Of a stretch of 34,635 nt of DNA, positions 1 to 9,592 are shown one piece after another. A model generated the notes under the pieces. It was not told the origin of the DNA. It saw only the letters and a list, made by a program, of their open reading frames with translations, and made no database searches. Numbering within the stretch: position 1 is the first letter of the stretch; the number at the start of each line of letters is the position of its first letter. The position numbers were made by a program, and so were the translations under genes. Source of the DNA: Phytophthora quininea (taxonomy: Eukaryota > Oomycota > Peronosporomycetes > Peronosporales > Peronosporaceae); assembly GCA_011947345.1 (NCBI GenBank), contig JAAVTG010000353.1:1-34635 (forward strand), given 5' to 3'.

Positions 1-218
1 GTTGCCGCAGAGCAGGTTGCGTGGATGGCATGGATGTGTGAACGTGTGCGTGTGGGACCGGGTCGGTACGTGATCGGTTGCGTCCGTGGCGCGTTGGCAG
101 GATGGCAGGATGGCAAGAGAGGTGTGCAGGCGCTGTGCGGGAGCAGGGCGTGTGAATGCAGGCGTAGGGCGCGCGAAACGCGTTTTGGAAAATTGTGCGT
201 TGTGGAAAAGGGTTCGAC

Positions 219-289
219 GCGCGGGTAGCTCAGTGGTAGAGCGTTCGATTGCAGCTCGAAGGGTCACTGGTTCAATCCCGTCCCGCGCT
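219..289 (+). tRNA. tRNA-Cys(GCA), copy 1, one base short in the T stem
   Basis: Cloverleaf: acceptor GCGCGGG/CCCGCGC, D arm GCTC-AGTGGTA-GAGC, anticodon arm TTCGA-TTGCAGC-TCGAA with anticodon GCA (253 region), and discriminator T, the usual Cys identity base. The 3' T-stem strand reads CCGT where intact copies read CCGGT, so this copy is 71 nt and one T-stem pair is lost. This may be a real defect or a sequencing deletion. Confidence 0.85.
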
Positions 290-899
290 TCTTGTTCTTG
301 TTCTTGTTCTTGTTCTTGTTCTTGTTCTTGTTCTTGTTCTTGTTCTTGTTCTTGTTCTTGCTCGGCTCGCTCAGCCGTCGTGGTACGGCGCTTTGTGCCG
401 CCCACCTTTGCCCACGCCACGCAGCCCGCTTGATCGAGCGTCCGGCACACAGCCGGATTCCGCAGACGCCCACTGGCGGCTCCAGCTCTCAGCATACAGT
501 ATTACAGAGGGATCTGCGTCGGCAAGTATTACAACGTTCGGACAGAAAGGAGAGGCGCGCCCTCGATGGCGATGAGACAGCTTGGCTTGGCAGTGGGTTC
601 TGTGATGTGGCGCCTCGACTGAATGAGTCGCTGGCGGTCTATGAGGGTCTTCTTTCTTCGTGACACCGTGGTGGACTGGTGCGTTGCCGCAGAGCAGGTT
701 GCGTGGATGGCATGGATGTGTGAACGTGTGCGTGTGGGACCGGGTCGGTACGTGATCGGTTGCGTCCGTGGCGCGTTGGCAGGATGGCAGGATGGCAAGA
801 GAGTGTGCAGGCGCTGTGCGGGAGCAGGGCGTGTGAATGCAGGCGTAGGGCGCGCGAAACGCGTTTTGGAAAATTGTGCGTTGTGGAAAAGGGTTCGAC

Positions 900-971
900 G
901 CGCGGGTAGCTCAGTGGTAGAGCGTTCGATTGCAGCTCGAAGGGTCACTGGTTCAATCCCGGTCCCGCGCT
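900..971 (+). tRNA. tRNA-Cys(GCA), copy 2
   Basis: Full 72-nt cloverleaf. Acceptor GCGCGGG pairs with CCCGCGC, T arm is ACTGG-TTCAATC-CCGGT, anticodon GCA, discriminator T. The internal Pol III A box (TAGCTCAGTGG) and B box (GGTTCAATCCC) are intact. No intron. Confidence 0.97.
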
Positions 972-1564
972 TCTTCTTGTTCTTGTTCTTGTTCTTGTTC
1001 TTGTTCTTGTTCTTGTTCTTGTTCTTGCTCGGCTCGCTCAGCCGTCGTGGTACGGCGCTTTGTGCCGCCCACCTTTGCCCACGCCACGCAGCCCGCTTGA
1101 TCGAGCGTCCGGCACACAGCCGGATTCCGCAGACGCCCACTGGCGGCTCCAGCTCTCAGCATACAGTATTACAGAGGGATCTGCGTCGGCAAGTATTACA
1201 ACGTTCGGACAGAAAGGAGAGGCGCCCTCGATGGCGATGAGACAGCTTGGCTTGGCAGTGGGTTCTGTGATGTGGCGCCTCGACTGAATGAGTCGCTGGC
1301 GGTCTATGAGGTCTTCTTTCTTCGTGACACCGTGGTGGACTGGTGCGTTGCCGCAGAGCAGGTTGCGTGGATGGCATGGATGTGTGAACGTGTGCGTGTG
1401 GGACCGGGTCGGTACGTGATCGGTTGCGTCCGTGGCGCGTTGGCAGGATGGCAGGATGGCAAGAGAGGTGTGCAGGCGCTGTGCGGGAGCAGGGCGTGTG
1501 AATGCAGGCGTAGGGCGCGCGAAACGCGTTTTGGAAAATTGTGCGTTGTGGAAAAGGGTTCGAC

Positions 1565-1635
1565 GCGCGGGTAGCTCAGTGGTAGAGCGTTCGATTGCAG
1601 CTCGAAGGGTCACTGGTTCAATCCCGTCCCGCGCT
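1565..1635 (+). tRNA. tRNA-Cys(GCA), copy 3, one base short in the T stem
   Basis: Same fold and anticodon as copy 2, but 71 nt. It has the same CCGT for CCGGT change in the T stem as copy 1. A and B boxes are intact. Confidence 0.85.
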
Positions 1636-2220
1636 TCTTGTTCTTGTTCTTGTTCTTGTTCTTGTTCTTGTTCTTGTTCTTGCTCGGCTCGCTCAGCCGT
1701 CGTGGTACGGCGCTTTGTGCCGCCCACCTTTGCCCACGCCACGCAGCCCGCTTGATCGAGCGTCCGGCACACAGCCGGATTCCGCAGACGCCCACTGGCG
1801 GCTCCAGCTCTCAGCATACAGTATTACAGAGGGATCTGCGTCGGCAAGTATTACAACGTTCGGACAGAAAGGAGAGGCGCCCTCGATGGCGATGAGACAG
1901 CTTGGCTTGGCAGTGGGTTCTGTGATGTGGCGCCTCGACTGAATGAGTCGCTGGCGGTCTATGAGGGTCTTCTTTCTTCGTGACACCGTGGTGGACTGGT
2001 GCGTTGCCGCAGAGCAGGTTGCGTGGATGGCATGGATGTGTGAACGTGTGCGTGTGGGACCGGGTCGGTACGTGATCGGTTGCGTCCGTGGCGCGTTGGC
2101 AGGATGGCAGGATGGCAAGAGAGGTGTGCAGGCGCTGTGCGGGAGCAGGGCGTGTGAATGCAGGCGTAGGGCGCGCGAAACGCGTTTTGGAAAATTGTGC
2201 GTTGTGGAAAAGGGTTCGAC

Positions 2221-2290
2221 GCGCGGGTAGCTCAGTGGTAGAGCGTTCGATTGCAGCTCGAAGGGTCACTGGTTCAATCGGTCCCGCGCT
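2221..2290 (+). tRNA. tRNA-Cys(GCA), copy 4, two bases short
   Basis: 70 nt. The end of the T loop and the 3' T stem read ATCGGTCCC where intact copies read ATCCCGGTCCC, so two bases are gone and the B box end (TCC) becomes TCG. The T arm cannot pair normally. This is the most damaged full-length copy and is probably non-functional if the sequence is right. Confidence 0.8.
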
Positions 2291-2888
2291 TCTTGTTCTT
2301 GTTCTTGTTCTTGTTCTTGTTCTTGTTCTTGTTCTTGTTCTTGTTCTTGCTCGGCTCGCTCAGCCGTCGTGGTACGGCGCTTTGTGCCGCCCACCTTTGC
2401 CCACGCCACGCAGCCCGCTTGATCGAGCGTCCGGCACACAGCCGGATTCCGCAGACGCCCACTGGCGGCTCCAGCTCTCAGCATACAGTATTACAGAGGG
2501 ATCTGCGTCGGCAAGTATTACAACGTTCGGACAGAAAGGAGAGGCGCCCTCGATGGCGATGAGACAGCTTGGCTTGGCAGTGGGTTCTGTGATGTGGCGC
2601 CTCGACTGAATGAGTCGCTGGCGGTCTATGAGGGGTCTTCTTTCTTCGTGACACCGTGGTGGACTGGTGCGTTGCCGCAGAGCAGGTTGCGTGGATGGCA
2701 TGGATGTGTGAACGTGTGCGTGTGGGACCGGGTCGGTACGTGATCGGTTGCGTCCGTGGCGCGTTGGCAGGATGGCAGGATGGCAAGAGAGGTGTGCAGG
2801 CGCTGTGCGGGAGCAGGGCGTGTGAATGCAGGCGTAGGGCGCGCGAAACGCGTTTTGGAAAATTGTGCGTTGTGGAAAAGGGTTCGAC

Positions 2889-2960
2889 GCGCGGGTAGCT
2901 CAGTGGTAGAGCGTTCGATTGCAGCTCGAAGGGTCACTGGTTCAATCCCGGTCCCGCGCT
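2889..2960 (+). tRNA. tRNA-Cys(GCA), copy 5
   Basis: Intact 72-nt cloverleaf identical to copy 2: anticodon GCA, discriminator T, A and B boxes present. It is followed by the shortest hexamer tract in the array (about 35 nt). Confidence 0.97.
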
Positions 2961-3534
2961 TCTTGTTCTTGTTCTTGTTCTTGTTCTTGTTCTTGCTCGG
3001 CTCGCTCAGCCGTCGTGGTACGGCGCTTTGTGCCGCCCACCTTTGCCCACGCCACGCAGCCCGCTTGATCGAGCGTCCGGCACACAGCCGGATTCCGCAG
3101 ACGCCCACTGGCGGCTCCAGCTCTCAGCATACAGTATTACAGAGGGATCTGCGTCGGCAAGTATTACAACGTTCGGACAGAAAGGAGAGGCGCCCTCGAT
3201 GGCGATGAGACAGCTTGGCTTGGCAGTGGGTTCTGTGATGTGGCGCCTCGACTGAATGAGTCGCTGGCGGTCTATGAGGGGTCTTCTTTCTTCGTGACAC
3301 CGTGGTGGACTGGTGCGTTGCCGCAGAGCAGGTTGCGTGGATGGCATGGATGTGTGAACGTGTGCGTGTGGGACCGGGTCGGTACGTGATCGGTTGCGTC
3401 CGTGGCGCGTTGGCAGGATGGCAGGATGGCAAGAGAGGTGTGCAGGCGCTGTGCGGGAGCAGGGCGTGTGAATGCAGGCGTAGGGCGCGCGAAACGCGTT
3501 TTGGAAAATTGTGCGTTGTGGAAAAGGGTTCGAC

Positions 3535-3606
3535 GCGCGGGTAGCTCAGTGGTAGAGCGTTCGATTGCAGCTCGAAGGGTCACTGGTTCAATCCCGGTCC
3601 CGCGCT
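3535..3606 (+). tRNA. tRNA-Cys(GCA), copy 6
   Basis: Intact 72-nt cloverleaf identical to copy 2. The hexamer behind it starts GTTCTTG directly after the discriminator instead of TCTTG. Confidence 0.97.
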
Positions 3607-4188
3607 TGTTCTTGTTCTTGTTCTTGTTCTTGTTCTTGTTCTTGTTCTTGTTCTTGCTCGGCTCGCTCAGCCGTCGTGGTACGGCGCTTTGTGCCGCCCA
3701 CCTTTGCCCACGCCACGCAGCCCGCTTGATCGAGCGTCCGGCACACAGCCGGATTCCGCAGACTGGCGGCTCCAGCTCTCAGCATACAGTATTACAGAGG
3801 GATCTGCGTCGGCAAGTATTACAACGTTCGGACAGAAAGGAGAGGCGCCCTCGATGGCGATGAGACAGCTTGGCTTGGCAGTGGGTTCTGTGATGTGGCG
3901 CCTCGACTGAATGAGTCGCTGGCGGTCTATGAGGGTCTTCTTTCTTCGTGACACCGTGGTGGACTGGTGCGTTGCCGCAGAGCAGGTTGCGTGGATGGCA
4001 TGGATGTGTGAACGTGTGCGTGTGGGACCGGGTCGGTACGTGATCGGTTGCGTCCGTGGCGCGTTGGCAGGATGGCAGGATGGCAAGAGAGGTGTGCAGG
4101 CGCTGTGCGGGAGCAGGGCGTGTGAATGCAGGCGTAGGGCGCGCGAAACGCGTTTTGGAAAATTGTGCGTTGTGGAAAAGGGTTCGAC

Positions 4189-4260
4189 GCGCGGGTAGCT
4201 CAGTGGTAGAGCGTTCGATTGCAGCTCGAAGGGTCACTGGTTCAATCCCGGTCCCGCGCT
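4189..4260 (+). tRNA. tRNA-Cys(GCA), copy 7
   Basis: Intact 72-nt cloverleaf identical to copy 2, with anticodon GCA and discriminator T. Confidence 0.97.
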
Positions 4261-4852
4261 TCTTGTTCTTGTTCTTGTTCTTGTTCTTGTTCTTGTTCTT
4301 GTTCTTGTTCTTGCTCGGCTCGCTCAGCCGTCGTGGTACGGCGCTTTGTGCCGCCCACCTTTGCCCACGCCACGCAGCCCGCTTGATCGAGCGTCCGGCA
4401 CACAGCCGGATTCCGCAGACGCCCACTGGCGGCTCCAGCTCTCAGCATACAGTATTACAGAGGGATCTGCGTCGGCAAGTATTACAACGTTCGGACAGAA
4501 AGGAGAGGCGCCCTCGATGGCGATGAGACAGCTTGGCTTGGCAGTGGGTTCTGTGATGTGGCGCCTCGACTGAATGAGTCGCTGGCGGTCTATGAGGGGT
4601 CTTCTTTCTTCGTGACACCGTGGTGGACTGGTGCGTTGCCGCAGAGCAGGTTGCGTGGATGGCATGGATGTGTGAACGTGTGCGTGTGGGACCGGGTCGG
4701 TACGTGATCGGTTGCGTCCGTGGCGCGTTGGCAGGATGGCAGGATGGCAAGAGAGGTGTGCAGGCGCTGTGCGGGAGCAGGGCGTGTGAATGCAGGCGTA
4801 GGGCGCGCGAAACGCGTTTTGGAAAATTGTGCGTTGTGGAAAAGGGTTCGAC

Positions 4853-4924
4853 GCGCGGGTAGCTCAGTGGTAGAGCGTTCGATTGCAGCTCGAAGGGTCA
4901 CTGGTTCAATCCCGGTCCCGCGCT
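4853..4924 (+). tRNA. tRNA-Cys(GCA), copy 8
   Basis: Intact 72-nt cloverleaf identical to copy 2. In this unit the boundary after the hexamer lacks a 5-bp CTCGG block, and a T4 run (ACCTTTTGCC, near 5007) replaces the usual T3. Confidence 0.97.
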
Positions 4925-5500
4925 TCTTGTTCTTGTTCTTGTTCTTGTTCTTGTTCTTGTTCTTGCTCGCTCAGCCGTCGTGGTACGGCGCTTTGTGCCG
5001 CCCACCTTTTGCCCACGCCACGCAGCCCGCTTGATCGAGCGTCCGGCACACAGCCGGATTCCGCAGACGCCCACTGGCGGCTCCAGCTCTCAGCATACAG
5101 TATTACAGAGGGATCTGCGTCGGCAAGTATTACAACGTTCGGACAGAAAGGAGAGGCGCCCTCGATGGCGATGAGACAGCTTGGCTTGGCAGTGGGTTCT
5201 GTGATGTGGCGCCTCGACTGAATGAGTCGCTGGCGGTCTATGAGGGGTCTTCTTTCTTCGTGACACCGTGGTGGACTGGTGCGTTGCCGCAGAGCAGGTT
5301 GCGTGGATGGCATGGATGTGTGAACGTGTGCGTGTGGGACCGGGTCGGTACGTGATCGGTTGCGTCCGTGGCGCGTTGGCAGGATGGCAGGATGGCAAGA
5401 GAGGTGTGCAGGCGCTGTGCGGGAGCAGGGCGTGTGAATGCAGGCGTAGGGCGCGCGAAACGCGTTTTGGAAAATTGTGCGTTGTGGAAAAGGGTTCGAC

Positions 5501-5572
5501 GCGCGGGTAGCTCAGTGGTAGAGCGTTCGATTGCAGCTCGAAGGGTCACTGGTTCAATCCCGGTCCCGCGCT
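5501..5572 (+). tRNA. tRNA-Cys(GCA), copy 9
   Basis: Intact 72-nt cloverleaf identical to copy 2, with anticodon GCA and discriminator T. Confidence 0.97.
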
Positions 5573-6169
5573 TCTTGTTCTTGTTCTTGTTCTTGTTCTT
5601 GTTCTTGTTCTTGTTCTTGTTCTTGTTCTTGCTCGGCTCGCTCAGCCGTCGTGGTACGGCGCTTTGTGCCGCCCACCTTTGCCCACGCCACGCAGCCCGC
5701 TTGATCGAGCGTCCGGCACACAGCCGGATTCCGCAGACGCCCACTGGCGGCTCCAGCTCTCAGCATACAGTATTACAGAGGGATCTGCGTCGGCAAGTAT
5801 TACAACGTTCGGACAGAAAGGAGAGGCGCCCTCGATGGCGATGAGACAGCTTGGCTTGGCAGTGGGTTCTGTGATGTGGCGCCTCGACTGAATGAGTCGC
5901 TGGCGGTCTATGAGGGTCTTCTTTCTTCGTGACACCGTGGTGGACTGGTGCGTTGCCGCAGAGCAGGTTGCGTGGATGGCATGGATGTGTGAACGTGTGC
6001 GTGTGGGACCGGGTCGGTACGTGATCGGTTGCGTCCGTGGCGCGTTGGCAGGATGGCAGGATGGCAAGAGAGGTGTGCAGGCGCTGTGCGGGAGCAGGGC
6101 GTGTGAATGCAGGCGTAGGGCGCGCGAAACGCGTTTTGGAAAATTGTGCGTTGTGGAAAAGGGTTCGAC

Positions 6170-6241
6170 GCGCGGGTAGCTCAGTGGTAGAGCGTTCGAT
6201 TGCAGCTCGAAGGGTCACTGGTTCAATCCCGGTCCCGCGCT
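6170..6241 (+). tRNA. tRNA-Cys(GCA), copy 10
   Basis: Intact 72-nt cloverleaf identical to copy 2. The hexamer tract behind it contains one CTCTTG variant, shared with copies 12 and 13. Confidence 0.97.
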
Positions 6242-6840
6242 TCTTGTTCTTGTTCTTGTTCTTGTTCTTGTTCTTGTTCTTGTTCTTGCTCTTGTTCTTG
6301 CTCGGCTCGCTCAGCCGTCGTGGTACGGCGCTTTGTGCCGCCCACCTTTTGCCCACGCCACGCAGCCCGCTTGATCGAGCGTCCGGCACACAGCCGGATT
6401 CCGCAGACGCCCACTGGCGGCTCCAGCTCTCAGCATACAGTATTACAGAGGGATCTGCGTCGGCAAGTATTACAACGTTCGGACAGAAAGGAGAGGCGCC
6501 CTCGATGGCGATGAGACAGCTTGGCTTGGCAGTGGGTTCTGTGATGTGGCGCCTCGACTGAATGAGTCGCTGGCGGTCTATGAGGGGTCTTCTTTCTTCG
6601 TGACACCGTGGTGGACTGGTGCGTTGCCGCAGAGCAGGTTGCGTGGATGGCATGGATGTGTGAACGTGTGCGTGTGGGACCGGGTCGGTACGTGATCGGT
6701 TGCGTCCGTGGCGCGTTGGCAGGATGGCAGGATGGCAAGAGAGGTGTGCAGGCGCTGTGCGGGAGCAGGGCGTGTGAATGCAGGCGTAGGGCGCGCGAAA
6801 CGCGTTTTGGAAAATTGTGCGTTGTGGAAAAGGGTTCGAC

Positions 6841-6912
6841 GCGCGGGTAGCTCAGTGGTAGAGCGTTCGATTGCAGCTCGAAGGGTCACTGGTTCAATCC
6901 CGGTCCCGCGCT
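6841..6912 (+). tRNA. tRNA-Cys(GCA), copy 11
   Basis: Intact 72-nt cloverleaf identical to copy 2, with anticodon GCA and discriminator T. Confidence 0.97.
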
Positions 6913-7497
6913 TCTTGTTCTTGTTCTTGTTCTTGTTCTTGTTCTTGTTCTTGTTCTTGCTCGGCTCGCTCAGCCGTCGTGGTACGGCGCTTTGTGCCGC
7001 CCACCTTTGCCCACGCCACGCAGCCCGCTTGATCGAGCGTCCGGCACACAGCCGGATTCCGCAGACGCCCACTGGCGGCTCCAGCTCTCAGCATACAGTA
7101 TTACAGAGGGATCTGCGTCGGCAAGTATTACAACGTTCGGACAGAAAGGAGAGGCGCCCTCGATGGCGATGAGACAGCTTGGCTTGGCAGTGGGTTCTGT
7201 GATGTGGCGCCTCGACTGAATGAGTCGCTGGCGGTCTATGAGGGTCTTCTTTCTTCGTGACACCGTGGTGGACTGGTGCGTTGCCGCAGAGCAGGTTGCG
7301 TGGATGGCATGGATGTGTGAACGTGTGCGTGTGGGACCGGGTCGGTACGTGATCGGTTGCGTCCGTGGCGCGTTGGCAGGATGGCAGGATGGCAAGAGAG
7401 GTGTGCAGGCGCTGTGCGGGAGCAGGGCGTGTGAATGCAGGCGTAGGGCGCGCGAAACGCGTTTTGGAAAATTGTGCGTTGTGGAAAAGGGTTCGAC

Positions 7498-7569
7498 GCG
7501 CGGGTAGCTCAGTGGTAGAGCGTTCGATTGCAGCTCGAAGGGTCACTGGTTCAATCCCGGTCCCGCGCT
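7498..7569 (+). tRNA. tRNA-Cys(GCA), copy 12
   Basis: Intact 72-nt cloverleaf identical to copy 2. It is followed by the longest hexamer tract in the array (about 89 nt). Confidence 0.97.
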
Positions 7570-8196
7570 TCTTGTTCTTGTTCTTGTTCTTGTTCTTGTT
7601 CTTGTTCTTGTTCTTGTTCTTGTTCTTGTTCTTGTTCTTGTTCTTGCTCTTGTTCTTGCTCGGCTCGCTCAGCCGTCGTGGTACGGCGCTTTGTGCCGCC
7701 CACCTTTGCCCACGCCACGCAGCCCGCTTGATCGAGCGTCCGGCACACAGCCGGATTCCGCAGACGCCCACTGACGGCTCCAGCTCTCAGCATACAGTAT
7801 TACAGAGGGATCTGCGTCGGCAAGTATTACAACGTTCGGACAGAAAGGAGAGGCGCCCTCGATGGCGATGAGACAGCTTGGCTTGGCAGTGGGTTCTGTG
7901 ATGTGGCGCCTCGACTGAATGAGTCGCTGGCGGTCTATGAGGGTCTTCTTTCTTCGTGACACCGTGGTGGACTGGTGCGTTGCCGCAGAGCAGGTTGCGT
8001 GGATGGCATGGATGTGTGAACGTGTGCGTGTGGGACCGGGTCGGTACGTGATCGGTTGCGTCCGTGGCGCGTTGGCAGGATGGCAGGATGGCAAGAGAGG
8101 TGTGCAGGCGCTGTGCGGGAGCAGGGCGTGTGAATGCAGGCGTAGGGCGCGCGAAACGCGTTTTGGAAAATTGTGCGTTGTGGAAAAGGGTTCGAC

Positions 8197-8268
8197 GCGC
8201 GGGTAGCTCAGTGGTAGAGCGTTCGATTGCAGCTCGAAGGGTCACTGGTTCAATCCCGGTCCCGCGCT
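8197..8268 (+). tRNA. tRNA-Cys(GCA), copy 13
   Basis: Intact 72-nt cloverleaf identical to copy 2. The spacer behind it (about 8520-8600) is the most diverged in the array. Confidence 0.97.
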
Positions 8269-8877
8269 TCTTGTTCTTGTTCTTGTTCTTGTTCTTGTTC
8301 TTGTTCTTGTTCTTGTTCTTGCTCTTGTTCTTGCTCGGCTCGCTCAGCCGTCGTGGTACGGCGCTTTGTGCCGCCCACCTTTGCCCACGCCACGCAGCCC
8401 GCTTGATCGAGCGTCCGGCACACAGCCGGATTCCGCAGACGCCCACTGACGGCTCCAGCTCTCAGCATACAGTATTACAGAGGGATCTGCGTCGGCAAGT
8501 ATTACAACGTTCGGACAGAAAGGAGAGGCGAGGCGCCCTCGATGGTGATGAGACAGCTTGGCTCGGCAGTGGGTTCTGTGATGTGGCACCTCGACTGAAT
8601 GAGTCGCTGGCGGTCTATGAGGGGTCTTCTTTCTTCGTGACACCGTGGTGGACTGGTGCGTTGCCGCAGAGCAGGTTGCGTGGATGGCATGGATGTGTGA
8701 ACGTGTGCGTGTGGGACCGGGTCGGTACGTGATCGGTTGCGTCCGTGGCGCGTTGGCAGGATGGCAGGATGGCAAGAGAGGTGTGCAGGCGCTGTGCGGG
8801 AGCAGGGCGTGTGAATGCAGGCGTAGGGCGCGCGAAACGCGTTTTGGAAAATTGTGCGTTGTGGAAAAGGGTTCGAC

Positions 8878-8949
8878 GCGCGGGTAGCTCAGTTGTAGAG
8901 CGTTCGATTGCAGCTCGAAGGGTCACTGGTTCAATCCCGGTCCCGCGCT
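8878..8949 (+). tRNA. tRNA-Cys(GCA), copy 14, D-loop G18 to T
   Basis: 72-nt cloverleaf with anticodon GCA, but the D loop reads AGTTGTA, so the first G of the invariant G18-G19 pair is T (position 8894). That pair docks with the T loop and also forms the end of the A box, so both folding and transcription of this copy may be weaker. Confidence 0.93.
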
Positions 8950-9540
8950 TCTTGTTCTTGTTCTTGTTCTTGTTCTTGTTCTTGTTCTTGTTCTTGTTCT
9001 TGCTCGGCTCGCTCAGCCGTCGTGGTACGGCGCTTTGTGCCGCCCACCTTTGCCCACGCCACGCAGCCCGCTTGATCGAGCGTCCGGCACACAGCCGGAT
9101 TCCGCAGACGCCCACTGGCGGCTCCAGCTCTCAGCATACAGTATTACAGAGGGATCTGCGTCGGCAAGTATTACAACGTTCGGACAGAAAGGAGAGGCGC
9201 CCTCGATGGCGATGAGACAGCTTGGCTTGGCAGTGGGTTCTGTGATGTGGCGCCTCGACTGAATGAGTCGCTGGCGGTCTATGAGGGTCTTCTTTCTTCG
9301 TGACACCGTGGTGGACTGGTGCGTTGCTGCAGAGCAGGTTGCGTGGATGGCGTGGATGTGTGAACGTGTGCGTGTGGGACCGGGTCGGTACGTGATCGGT
9401 TGCGTCCGTGGCGCGTTGGCAGGATGGCAGGATGGCAAGAGAGGTGTGCAGGCGCTGTGCGGGAGCAGGGCGTGTGAATGCAGGCGTAGGGCGCGCGAAA
9501 CGCGTTTTGGAAAATTGTGCGTTGTGGAAAAGGGTTCGAC

Positions 9541-9592
9541 GCGCGGGTAGCTCAGTGGTAGAGCGTTCGATTGCAGCTCGAAGTGTCACGGT
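9541..9592 (+). pseudogene. Truncated tRNA-Cys, copy 15 (array edge)
   Basis: Acceptor 5' strand, D arm and complete anticodon arm with GCA are intact to 9582. The variable loop then carries a G to T change, and the sequence leaves the consensus within the T arm (GTCACGGTTTTTACG). There is no B box, T loop or 3' acceptor strand. A T5 run at 9592-9596 lies exactly where the T loop should be. This cannot make a tRNA and marks the right boundary of the array. Confidence 0.9.

Larger units (their letters stand above)
290..9002 (+). repeat. Fourteen (TTCTTG)n hexamer tracts, one directly behind each tRNA
   Basis: Tracts lie at about 290-360, 972-1027, 1636-1682, 2291-2349, 2961-2995, 3607-3656, 4261-4313, 4925-4965, 5573-5631, 6242-6300, 6913-6959, 7570-7658, 8269-8333 and 8950-9002. 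Each begins immediately after the discriminator base and ends at the same CTCGGCTCGCTCAGCC junction. Length ranges from 35 to 89 nt. The tracts behind copies 10, 12 and 13 contain a CTCTTG interruption. None contains four consecutive T, so no canonical Pol III terminator follows any tRNA directly; the tract itself is a run of interrupted T clusters. Confidence 0.95.
1..9592 (+). repeat. Tandem array of ~0.65-0.7 kb units, each with one tRNA-Cys gene
   Basis: Head-to-tail direct repeat. Distances between successive tRNA starts are 681, 665, 656, 668, 646, 654, 664, 648, 669, 671, 657, 699, 681 and 663 bp. The differences come mainly from the length of the hexamer tract behind each tRNA. Apart from that tract the units are nearly identical, with scattered single-base differences and small indels. 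Order within a unit: tRNA-Cys, (TTCTTG)n, about 300 bp containing an 8-bp inverted repeat, about 250 bp G/T-rich sequence, then a CGCG-AAA-CGCG-TTTT element about 45 bp before the next tRNA. The window opens inside a unit, so the array continues to the left. It ends inside copy 15, where similarity stops at about 9592. No protein is supported: the long frames in every direction are (LF)n, (CS)n, (VL)n, (NK)n and (EQ)n translations of the hexamer. Confidence 0.97.

Noticed and set aside
1..9592. CRISPR-like or rDNA array
   Set aside because: The unit is too long for CRISPR and has no variable spacers; it contains no 5S, 5.8S or large rRNA sequence. The repeated gene is clearly a tRNA.
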